Shown here piece after piece: positions 1-6,958 of a stretch of DNA of 64,000 bases (position 1 is its first letter; each line of letters begins with the position of its first letter). The stretch comes from Georgenia daeguensis (GTDB lineage: Bacteria; Actinomycetota; Actinomycetes; Actinomycetales; Actinomycetaceae). The translations under genes and the position numbers were made by a program. The stretch spans positions 62,001 to 126,000 of the forward strand of contig NZ_BAABBA010000005.1 in NCBI RefSeq assembly GCF_039537705.1. Direction: 5' to 3'. The notes below the pieces were generated by a model, which saw nothing but the letters and a program-made list of their open reading frames with translations, was not told the DNA's origin and made no database searches.

Positions 1-1438
1 CGCTGATGATGACGGCGATGACGGTGGCGAGCAGCGTCAGGCCGAGGAGCGAGCTGACGCCGAGGAGGTCGCTCAGCGCGCCCCCCATCCGCTCGGCGAG
101 CCCGGTCGACCCGAGCAGGCTCCCGAGGGTGATGCCGGCGCCGAAGAGCAGGATGGTGCCCCAGTCGATCTTCGCGGCGTCGTTCCAGCTGATGGTGAAC
201 TGCCGGCGCGAGAAGTCGATCGGCAGCAGGAACAGCAGACTCGCTGCGACGACGGCGACGGCGCCCTCGTTCATCCGCGCCAGCACGCTCTCGTAGAACT
301 CCCCCTCACCGCCGGTGAAGAGGGCGACGACGCCGGGCGTCACCCACAGCACCACGGCGACGCCGAACGCGATGAGGGTGTTGCGCCCGCCGCGCCCCAT
401 CGGGCCCAGCTGCTCGCGCTCCAGGCGCACGTACTCCTCCACGCCGGAGATGCGCTTGGTCTCGGGCCGGTTGAGGGCGATGAGGATGAAGCACAGCGCG
501 ACGAACATCAGCAGCACGATCGGGAACGCGAGCACCATCCAGGTGAAGAACGGGATGGTCTCCCCCGTCGCCTCCTCGATCAGACCGCGCCCGATGAGGT
601 TGGGCGGGCTCCCGACGGGGGTGAGCAGACCGCCGACGCTCGCGCCGTACGCGACCATGAGCATCAGGGCGGTGGCGAAGCGCAGCCGGCGCGGGTCGAG
701 CTCCTTGCCGGACTCGGCCGACATCACGCCGGCGATGAACGTCACGATGCCGACGCCGATGGGCATCATCATCGCCGCGGTCGCGGTGTTGGAGACGAAG
801 CCGCTGAGCAGGGCGGTGATCGCGCCGAACGCGATGATGATCCGCACCACCGAACTGCCGACGCCCGGCAGGCTGAGCACGCCGAAGGCGAACCGGCGGT
901 CCAGGCCGTGCTTGCGCATGGACTCCGCGATGATGAACCCGCCGACGAAGACGAACAGCGTCGGGTTGCCGAACAGCGCGAACACCTCGGGCGCAGGCGC
1001 CACCGAGAAGATCACCACGAGCGAGATCGCCAGCATGGCCGTCACGGGGATCGGGATGGCCTCGGTGATCCAGTAGACGATCACGAAGACGAGGATGCCG
1101 GCGAGCCGCTGCGCGGGTTCGTCAAGGGTCCCGGTGGCGAGGTAGACGGCGATCCCGGCGAGCGGCCCGAGGAAGAGGCCGACAGTGCGGCGCAGCCGCT
1201 CGAGCCGCTGCTCGGTCGGACTGAGGATCTCCTGCACCTCGTCGAAGGTGCGGTACGTGCCGCCCCCACGCTCGGTGGAGCTGCCGGGCGCCACCGCGAT
1301 GCGTTCGACGGTTGCGGTGGGTGACGGACCGCCGTCCGCGCCGCGGCCTGTGTCACCGCCCCCGTCAGCTCCGACGGCGTCCGGCAGCGTCCGTCCGCCC
1401 TGGTGCTCGCGCCCCTGCCTGCTGTGGCTGTCCGACAT
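1..1438 (-). CDS. SLC13/DASS-family anion (dicarboxylate/sulfate) transporter, 3' end outside window
   Basis: An inner-membrane sodium-coupled anion permease. The reading frame runs from an ATG at 1438 through the left edge, so about 479 codons are present and the C-terminus is missing. AAAGGAG lies 7 bases upstream of the start. The first ~75 residues are polar and Gly/Asp-rich and look disordered; about ten hydrophobic segments follow. The family's Ser-Asn-Thr signature is visible as SNTATAAMMMP, followed by a TPVGSPPNLIG loop, both typical of DASS carriers. The substrate cannot be read from sequence: dicarboxylates, citrate and sulfate are all used in this family. The gene is alone on its strand here; the next upstream gene ends about 600 bases away, beyond a repeat-rich spacer. 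Family assignment is firm, substrate open. Confidence 0.85.
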   Translation of the reverse strand, partial: MSDSHSRQGREHQGGRTLPDAVGADGGGDTGRGADGGPSPTATVERIAVAPGSSTERGGGTYRTFDEVQEILSPTEQRLERLRRTVGLFLGPLAGIAVYLATGTLDEPAQRLAGILVFVIVYWITEAIPIPVTAMLAISLVVIFSVAPAPEVFALFGNPTLFVFVGGFIIAESMRKHGLDRRFAFGVLSLPGVGSSVVRIIIAFGAITALLSGFVSNTATAAMMMPIGVGIVTFIAGVMSAESGKELDPRRLRFATALMLMVAYGASVGGLLTPVGSPPNLIGRGLIEEATGETIPFFTWMVLAFPIVLLMFVALCFILIALNRPETKRISGVEEYVRLEREQLGPMGRGGRNTLIAFGVAVVLWVTPGVVALFTGGEGEFYESVLARMNEGAVAVVAASLLFLLPIDFSRRQFTISWNDAAKIDWGTILLFGAGITLGSLLGSTGLAERMGGALSDLLGVSSLLGLTLLATVIAVIIS

Positions 1439-1574
1439 GCTCTCGCTCCTTTGCGACGGGCAGATCTTCGTGAGCGACATGATGCTCCACATCGGCTCGA
1501 CCGCCACTCAGGATAGGGACGAGTGAGGCAGGAATCCATGCCTTGTTCTGGCCTATCTGCAGCGCGTCGGCGGC

Positions 1575-1790
1575 GAGCACCGCGTGCGCCGAGCACCTCG
1601 TGGACCGAGCACCGCGTGCGCCGAGCACCGCGTGGACCGAGCACCGCGTGGACCGAGCACCGCGTGCACCGAGCACCGCGTGCACCGAGCACCGCGTGCA
1701 CCGAGCACCGCGTGCACCGAGCACCGCGTGCACCGAGCACCGCGTGGACCGAGCACCGCGTGGACCGAGCACCGCGTGGACCGAGCACCG
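1575..1790. repeat. 16-bp tandem repeat, 13 full copies plus a degenerate 14th
   Basis: Every copy begins with GAGCAC, and these starts fall exactly 16 bases apart from 1575 to 1783. The consensus is GAGCACCGCGTGSACC. Copies differ at positions 13-14 (CG, GA or CA) and copy 2 has a T in place of G at position 8. Identical variants cluster: five CA copies in a row (1655-1734), then three GA copies (1735-1782), a pattern expected from replication slippage. Because 16 is not a multiple of 3 the array opens all frames with repetitive peptides. Confidence 0.95.
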
Positions 1791-1797
1791 GCGGCTC

Positions 1798-1858
1798 GTC
1801 GAGTGCGACGAATTCTGCGTTATTTCGACGCCATAAGGGCAATTTCGTCTCACTCGAC
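1798..1858. terminator. Imperfect long inverted repeat beside the tandem array
   Basis: The left arm GTCGAGTGCGACGAATT (1798-1814) pairs with the right arm ending TCGTCTCACTCGAC (to 1858), with one mismatch, one bulged base and a loop of about 26 bases. It lies downstream of the lipoyl-protein stop codon and upstream of the transporter promoter region. It could end the E1 operon transcript or be an operator; there is no U-tract, so the terminator call is tentative. Confidence 0.4.
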
Positions 1859-2041
1859 GCAGACCCGCAACCCGCAGGCGCGGCGGCACACGCCTCGACG
1901 CAGGGCCGCCGCAGCCGCGGCGCAGGTGAGTACCGGCGCGCCCACAGCAACGGAAGGGGCGTGCCCCACTGCAACGCACGGCGGCGCGCACACCGGTTGC
2001 GGGACCGGTGGGCGCGCTGAGGCGTGGGCCGGATGGGTGGC

Positions 2042-2275
2042 CTACTCGATCCGCGCGATGGGCGCCCCCTGCCTGACGGCGTCGTCCTCGGCGACCAGCA
2101 GTCGCACGGTCCCGGCCGCCGGCGCCGTCACCTCGGCGTCGACCTTGTCCACCTGCACCTCGCCGAGCAGCTGCCCCTCGGTGACTTGCTCGCCGTCGGC
2201 CACGTACCAGGTGGCGAGCACACCTTCGGTGTCCGGCCTGGTCTCGTCGAGCGGCGGGAAGAGCACGTCGGTCAT
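2042..2275 (-). CDS. Free-standing lipoyl/biotinyl-domain protein
   Basis: A 77-residue protein that is a single lipoyl domain and nothing else. The lipoylation site is Lys44 in VDKVD, in the expected hairpin turn. The ATG at 2275 overlaps the stop of the upstream E1 beta gene by four bases (ATGA), so the two are translationally coupled. In classical pyruvate, acetoin or branched-chain complexes this domain is fused to an E2 acyltransferase. Here a TAG follows the domain directly and no E2 catalytic domain is recognisable downstream in any frame. It presumably carries the acyl group from the adjacent E1 to an E2 or other acceptor encoded elsewhere. Confidence 0.85.
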   Translation of the reverse strand: MTDVLFPPLDETRPDTEGVLATWYVADGEQVTEGQLLGEVQVDKVDAEVTAPAAGTVRLLVAEDDAVRQGAPIARIE

Positions 2276-3303
2276 GCCAGCACCCGCCGGACAGCGGCCT
2301 CGATGCGCTCCTGGCGCGGCAGCACCGCGTACTCCAGGTCGTGCGCGTACGGGATGGGGATGTCCGGCATGGTCACCCGCTGCACCGGCGCCTTGAGCAT
2401 GGACGGGTCCTCGTCCGTGATCGTCGCGGCCACCTCGCCCGAGACGCCGAAGGACAGGTAGTCCTCGTCGACCACCACGAGCCGGCCGGTCTTGCGCACC
2501 GACTCCAGGATCGCCGCGCGGTCCAGCGGCACGAGCGAGCGCAGGTCGAGGACCTCCGCGCTGACGCCCTCGCCGTCGAGTTTCTCGGCGACGTCGAGCG
2601 CGTGGTGGACGGACAGCGAGAGCGTCACGACGGACACGTCGGTCCCGGGCCGGACCACGTTCGCCTTCCCGATCGGTACGACGTGCTCGCCCTCGGGGAC
2701 GACGTCGATGGAGCGGCGGTTCTTCGCCATCCAGGGCAGGCCCATGATGCCCTTGTGGAACATGTAGACCACGGGGCCGTCGTCGCGGATGGCGGCGGTC
2801 ATCAGGCCCTTGGCGTCGGCCGGGTTGGACGGCACGACCACCTTCATCCCCGGCAGGTGCGCGAAGGTGCCCCACAGGCACTGGGAGTGCTGGCCGCCGT
2901 CGGAGTACCCGCCGCCGACCGCCGTCGTCAGCACCATCGGCACACGGACGTTCCCGCCGGAGAAGTAGTGGATCTTCGCCATGTGGTTGTAGATCTGGTC
3001 CAGGCACACGCCCATGAAGTCGGCGAACATGAGCTCGACGATCGGCCGCATGCCCTCGGTGGCGGCGCCGATGCCCAGGCCGATGAACGCCGTCTCGGAG
3101 ATCGGGGTGTCGATGACCCGGTCCTTGCCGAACTTCTCGAGCAGCCCGGTGGTGGAGGAGAAGATGCCGCCGTACGCGCCGACGTCCTCCCCGAGGTAGA
3201 TCACGGTCTCGTCGCGCTCCATCTCCTGCGCGATGGCCTCGACCATCGCCTTGGAGGTGTTGAGCCGGCGGGTCGCCGGCTGGGTGGGGGCTGTGGTGGT
3301 CAT
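2272..3303 (-). CDS. 2-oxoacid/acetoin dehydrogenase E1 component, beta subunit
   Basis: A 343-residue thiamine-diphosphate enzyme subunit, the usual length for E1 beta (transketolase pyrimidine domain then transketolase C-terminal domain). Visible features include IYLGEDVGAYGG near residue 40, ISETAFIGLGIGAA, and GQHSQCLWGTFAHLPGMKVV, all characteristic of E1 beta. It overlaps the alpha gene upstream and the lipoyl gene downstream by four bases each, so the three form one operon read from 4355 to 2042. With alpha it should decarboxylate a 2-oxoacid or cleave acetoin and reductively acylate a lipoyl group. The exact substrate is not determined by the sequence. Confidence 0.9.
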   Translation of the reverse strand: MTTTAPTQPATRRLNTSKAMVEAIAQEMERDETVIYLGEDVGAYGGIFSSTTGLLEKFGKDRVIDTPISETAFIGLGIGAATEGMRPIVELMFADFMGVCLDQIYNHMAKIHYFSGGNVRVPMVLTTAVGGGYSDGGQHSQCLWGTFAHLPGMKVVVPSNPADAKGLMTAAIRDDGPVVYMFHKGIMGLPWMAKNRRSIDVVPEGEHVVPIGKANVVRPGTDVSVVTLSLSVHHALDVAEKLDGEGVSAEVLDLRSLVPLDRAAILESVRKTGRLVVVDEDYLSFGVSGEVAATITDEDPSMLKAPVQRVTMPDIPIPYAHDLEYAVLPRQERIEAAVRRVLA

Positions 3304-4355
3304 CGGTTCTCCTCGGCGAAGACGTACTTCATGACGTCGGCGACGTCGGGCACGGGGCTGTCCTTGGCGAAGGCGACGGCGGACTCGACCTTCTCGGAGG
3401 CCTCCTCCTTGATGCGGGACACCGCGCCGTCGTCGAGCACGCCGGCCTCGCGCAGGCGCGCCTCGTAGCGCGGGATCGGGTCCAGCTTGGGCAGGTCCGC
3501 CAGCCCGGGGCGATAGCCCTGGGCGTCGCCCTCGAAGTGGCCCCACATGCGCAGGGTGGCGACCTCGATCAGGCTCGGCCCCTCCCCCGCCCGGGCTCGC
3601 GCGACGGCTCGCCGGGCGGCGTCGTACACGGCGTCGACGTCGTTGTCCTCCACCCGCTCGCCGGGCATGCCGTAGCCGGCGGCGCGCTGGGCGTTGGAGG
3701 TGACGGCGGTCGAGGCGGTGCGGGCCACCGAGATGCCCCACTCGTTGTCCTCGACGACGAAGACCACGGGCAGCTTCCACAGCGCGGCGAGGTTGAGGGA
3801 CTCGTGGAACGCGCCCTGGTTCGCGGCGCCCTCGCCGGTGACGGCGACGGCGATGCCGCCCGTCCCCCGGCGTTTGAAGGCGAACGCCATGCCCAGCGCG
3901 GGCGGGTACCCCTCGGCGATGATGCCGGAGCAGGAGAAGTGCGTGTCGGGGTCGAAGAGGTGCATGTGCCCGCCGCGGCCCCTGCCGAGTCCGGTCTCTC
4001 GGCCGAAGATCTCGGCGGTCATCTTCCTCAGGTCGACGCCGTGGGCGACGGCGAAGTGGTGCGGGCGGTGGGTGGCGGTGACGGCGTCGTCACGCGTCAG
4101 GTGCGCGCACACGCCGGCGGCGACGGGCTCCTGGCCGGCGGAGAGGTGCATCTCCCCCGGGACCAGGCCCTTGCCGATGTCGAAGCCGGGGCCCTTGTCC
4201 GCGTGGTACTCGCGGAGGATGGCCTCCTCGAAGGTGCGGGAGAGCACCATCGTCTCGTAGAGCCCGAGCCGGACCTCGTCCGGGAGCTCGGGCGCCGGCG
4301 AGCCGGCGTCGGTGCGTGCCGGTACGGGTGCCGGCTGGGTGATGTCTGTCGACAT
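3300..4355 (-). CDS. Thiamine-diphosphate-dependent dehydrogenase E1 component, alpha subunit
   Basis: A 351-residue E1 alpha subunit. The cofactor-binding region reads VTGEGAANQGAFHESLNLAA and is followed by VVFVVEDNEWG, matching the ThDP motif of acetoin/pyruvate dehydrogenase alpha subunits; the usual GDG is GEG here. The ATG at 4355 is chosen because ACGGAGG lies 5-7 bases upstream; an in-frame ATG at 4418 has no such site. It is the first gene of the alpha-beta-lipoyl operon. Short alpha subunits of this form are typical of acetoin dehydrogenase and related complexes. A palindrome at 4505-4520 in the upstream spacer may be an operator. Confidence 0.9.
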   Translation of the reverse strand: MSTDITQPAPVPARTDAGSPAPELPDEVRLGLYETMVLSRTFEEAILREYHADKGPGFDIGKGLVPGEMHLSAGQEPVAAGVCAHLTRDDAVTATHRPHHFAVAHGVDLRKMTAEIFGRETGLGRGRGGHMHLFDPDTHFSCSGIIAEGYPPALGMAFAFKRRGTGGIAVAVTGEGAANQGAFHESLNLAALWKLPVVFVVEDNEWGISVARTASTAVTSNAQRAAGYGMPGERVEDNDVDAVYDAARRAVARARAGEGPSLIEVATLRMWGHFEGDAQGYRPGLADLPKLDPIPRYEARLREAGVLDDGAVSRIKEEASEKVESAVAFAKDSPVPDVADVMKYVFAEENR

Positions 4356-4504
4356 GGTTGCCTCCGTTGGCTCGATGTCCGTGCCTCTCACTCTGGTGGG
4401 GGCGCCGGACCGGGGCAACGGCCGTTATTTCAGATGGTGATAGCGGACGCGCCCGCACCCCTCAGGGGGTCGTCAAGATGCTGGTCGGAAGGCCTCGACA
4501 AGTG

Positions 4505-4520
4505 CTGCACCCGGGTGCAG
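4505..4520. promoter_or_regulatory. Perfect 16-bp palindrome in divergent promoter region
   Basis: CTGCACCCGGGTGCAG is a perfect dyad about 150 bases upstream of the E1 alpha start and 116 bases upstream of the STAS start. A dimeric repressor could bind here, but no partner is identified. Confidence 0.4.
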
Positions 4521-4635
4521 ACTCGCCCACACGCCGAGCGGTCGTCGGCGGCTCCGCAGGCGGGGCCTAGGCACCGCGACACTCGTTGGATCCCGTCCAC
4601 GCGCGCTGGGGCGCTCGGAACAGGGGGGTGGCACC

Positions 4636-4980
4636 ATGGCCACGCTGACCGGCAGGGACACTCGCTCGCACACCGAACTTCCGACGTTCGCCGTCCTGAC
4701 CGACCAGGGCCGCGTCCGGCTCGTGCTGGCCGGGTCGATCGACCAGCTGTGCATGGCCGACCTGGAGGAGGCTGTCTCCGAGACGGTGCGCACCGGACTG
4801 CCCGTCGAGGTCGACACCCGGCACGTCACCTTCATGGACTCCGCCGGGATCGGCGCCCTGCGGACGCTCGCCATCACGTCGCCGCACGGTGTCACCTTCA
4901 TCGAGCCCGCGGAGGTGGTGCGCTTCCTCCTGCACGTGACGCACCTGGACGCCACGGTGGAGATCGTCCGGAAGGGCTGA
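4636..4980 (+). CDS. STAS-domain anti-sigma factor antagonist-like protein
   Basis: A 114-residue cytoplasmic single STAS domain. The conserved phosphorylation loop reads FMDSAGIGAL with Ser69 at the position that anti-sigma kinases phosphorylate in SpoIIAA/RsbV. GGGGGG lies just before the ATG. Proteins of this type release sigma factors by binding the anti-sigma kinase; no anti-sigma kinase or alternative sigma factor is encoded in the window, so the partner is elsewhere. It is convergent with the IclR-type regulator, whose stop lies only 11 bases away. Confidence 0.85.
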   Translation: MATLTGRDTRSHTELPTFAVLTDQGRVRLVLAGSIDQLCMADLEEAVSETVRTGLPVEVDTRHVTFMDSAGIGALRTLAITSPHGVTFIEPAEVVRFLLHVTHLDATVEIVRKG

Positions 4981-4991
4981 GGACCGCCCCG

Positions 4992-5282
4992 TCACTTCCC
5001 GCCCGCGAGGGCGACGAGGCGCGGGGCCTGCCGCGAGCGCTCGGGCATCGCGACGCCCGCCGCGAGCGCGTCCACCCGCTCTCCGATGACGTACCCCTCG
5101 GGCGTGCGGGCCAGGTACCCCTCGTGCACGAGGGTGCGCAACAGGTGGTACGTGGTGGCCAGCGGCAGGCCGACGGCGTGGGCGAGCCGCTTGGCGGGCA
5201 CGGGCCCGCCGGCCGCGCCGACGGCGTCGAGCAGGTTCAGCGCCCGCACGACGGAATTGATCAGGGTGGGCTGCGCTGCCAC
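4992..5282 (-). CDS. Short IclR-type winged-helix regulator, HTH domain only
   Basis: A 96-residue protein. Residues ~5-70 form an IclR N-terminal winged helix: VRALNLLDAVGAA, then LAHAVGLPLATTYHLLRTL as the recognition region, then a wing LARTPEGYVIG. The GTG at 5282 has AGGAGG six bases upstream; longer in-frame extensions to 5660 are arginine-rich and have no good ribosome site. The ~170-residue effector-binding domain of full IclR proteins is missing; the frame simply ends after VALAGGK. It may act as a ligand-independent DNA-binding protein. Target unknown. Confidence 0.75.
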   Translation of the reverse strand: MAAQPTLINSVVRALNLLDAVGAAGGPVPAKRLAHAVGLPLATTYHLLRTLVHEGYLARTPEGYVIGERVDALAAGVAMPERSRQAPRLVALAGGK

Positions 5283-5806
5283 GGCGGACCTCCTGCGTCC
5301 CAGGCTAGACGCGTCGGCCGGGGCCGGGTGGGCCTGAGGTCCCGAGGCGCGGGCGCTGATCGCGGGGCGGGCCGACCCCCTGCGCCGCCCGCCCCGCGCC
5401 CAGTCCCCCTCCCCTGGCCGCACGGCTCTCGCACGCGCCGCACGGTTTCGGGGCGGCGCTGCAGCCTGTTCGGTCCTCGCGGGTGACTGGTTGCACCAGC
5501 ACACCACGGTCATCCCCGCGGGACACGGGCATTGACGGTGATGGGCGGGCGAAATCGTCCGGTCACCCCGGGTGCTAGCGGCGGCGTGATCCGTCCGAAT
5601 CTCGGGGTGCCTGGCCTTTCTCCGCACCGACCCGGGCACTACCCGGAGGATGCGCGGCACCTGCGGTACGACCTCGGCGCCGCGGACGGCAGCAGCGACG
5701 GCGGGAACCTGTAGGCCGACGTCTCGCGGAACTGCCGAGCCTCACGAGTCGCACCATCCGGACACCGTCGGTATCTTGAGGTCGACTTCTCTCTCGGGGG
5801 ACGACC
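5283..5806. other. 524-bp spacer, promoter region of the exported protein at 5807
   Basis: I see no convincing gene. A TATCTT at about 5771 could be a -10 element, and GGGGGA before the ATG at 5807 is the ribosome site. I looked for the conserved blocks of c-di-AMP and other common actinobacterial riboswitches upstream of wall-protein genes and did not find them. Confidence 0.5.
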
Positions 5807-6877
5807 ATGGCGCTCGTTCGTGATCGGCACCGCGACGGTGGGAGAACCCGCCTCGCACGCTGGGTCACGCGCGGCCTCATGACGATCGGCGGCACCGGGA
5901 TCGTCGTGCTCGCTACCGCCGGGTTCGCCTCGTCCGCCTCCGCCGACGACGGCGAGTCGCTGGCCGGCGAGGTGGTCGCCGGGGTCACCGGCACGGTCGG
6001 CGAGGCGACGGCGATCGCGCCCCCGGCAATCGGTGCCGCGACGCAGGAATTCGTCACCGAGGTGACCGCACCGATCTCGAGCGAGGCGGAGCCCGCCGTT
6101 CAGCGGGCGGTCGAGCCGCCACGCGACGTCGCCGCCCCGGTCGTGCTTGGAGCCGTCGAGCCCTCCGCTGCGGTCGTCGAGCCAGCCGTCCGCGACGTCG
6201 TCGCGCCCGCGGTCGTGGGCGTCGCCCCTGCTGTCGAGCAGGTGGTCGCCCCGGTGGCCGAGAACGTCGCCGCACCCGTGGTCGAGGAACTGACGCCGGT
6301 GACGAACGCGGTCACCGACGTCCTCGCTCCTGTGGTGAACGGCGTCGTCCGACCCGTCACCGACGCGCTGGAGCCCGTCAGCGGTCCGGTCACCGAGGTC
6401 TTGGTGCCCCTGCTGCCCGTCGCGGACAGCCCGGCCCCCGGCCTGAGCCAGAACCCTGAGGTCGACGACGTGCCGGCTGGCGTGAACCCCGGCGCGGGAC
6501 CGTCGATCGACGCAGGACCTGCCCCCAGCCCGGTCTCATCAGCAGCTCCGCCGCCCGACCGGGCAGCCGGTGGGGCCGCCGATGCGAGCGAGGCCGGTCG
6601 AGCAGTCCGCGTCGCCACTGCGGCGCCGATCGCCGCGGGAAGCCAGGACGGTGCAGTTCCCGGAGCCGTTACCGACGGCTCCACGTCGCCCAGCCCGCCG
6701 TCTCGCGTTCCGGCACCACCCGGTTCCGCCGGCACCTCCCACGGGGCCGGCTCCGCCGACGCCGACCTGGCGCGCAGCCTCGACCTGCCCCCGAACGACC
6801 TGAGTCTCTCTCCCGCCGCGGCCCCGCCGTCGGCCTTCCTCGAGGTCCTGCTCGAGATCTCCGTAGCCCCTGACTGA
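5807..6877 (+). CDS. Exported Val/Ala/Pro-rich low-complexity protein
   Basis: A 356-residue protein of unrecognised family. The N-terminus is basic (RHRDGGRTRLARWVTR), followed by a hydrophobic stretch GGTGIVVLATAGFASSASA, a typical Sec signal peptide with likely cleavage after ASA near residue 46. Residues ~50-210 are built from short, irregular repeats of the type P-V-V/A-x-x-V-x-P-V (for example VVEPAVRDVVAPAVVGV), predicted to be extended or helical surface sequence. Residues ~210-340 are Pro/Ser/Gly/Ala-rich. There is no sorting motif or C-terminal membrane anchor. It ends 81 bases before the LAXTG protein and reads in the same direction, so both may be surface components made together. 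Confidence 0.7.
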   Translation: MALVRDRHRDGGRTRLARWVTRGLMTIGGTGIVVLATAGFASSASADDGESLAGEVVAGVTGTVGEATAIAPPAIGAATQEFVTEVTAPISSEAEPAVQRAVEPPRDVAAPVVLGAVEPSAAVVEPAVRDVVAPAVVGVAPAVEQVVAPVAENVAAPVVEELTPVTNAVTDVLAPVVNGVVRPVTDALEPVSGPVTEVLVPLLPVADSPAPGLSQNPEVDDVPAGVNPGAGPSIDAGPAPSPVSSAAPPPDRAAGGAADASEAGRAVRVATAAPIAAGSQDGAVPGAVTDGSTSPSPPSRVPAPPGSAGTSHGAGSADADLARSLDLPPNDLSLSPAAAPPSAFLEVLLEISVAPD

Positions 6878-6958
6878 CGGGGGCATGGCGGCCCCTCGGC
6901 CGCCGTGCCGACAGGCGCGCCCACGCGCGCACCAACCCATCAGCCAGGAGGAAGTCCC

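Larger units (their letters stand above)
1439..2041. other. 603-bp intergenic spacer with tandem repeat and inverted repeat
   Basis: This spacer lies between the end of the lipoyl-protein gene and the start of the DASS transporter, both on the minus strand. It contains the 16-bp tandem repeat (1575-1790), a long imperfect inverted repeat (1798-1858) and the ribosome site of the transporter. Open frames through it consist mostly of translated repeat and are not credible genes. Confidence 0.7.

Noticed and set aside
1575..1790. Possible CRISPR array
   Set aside because: The 16-bp units are contiguous with no spacers, and no cas gene is present.
1523..2020. Several open frames of 60-300 codons across the 16-bp repeat array
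   Set aside because: They are made of the repeat translated in different frames, with no ribosome site or recognisable domain.
5532..5714. Small plus-strand frame in the 5.3-5.8 kb spacer
   Set aside because: No ribosome site, low-quality composition and no recognisable feature.
5500..5806. Possible c-di-AMP riboswitch before the exported-protein gene
   Set aside because: The conserved sequence blocks of the known classes were not found.
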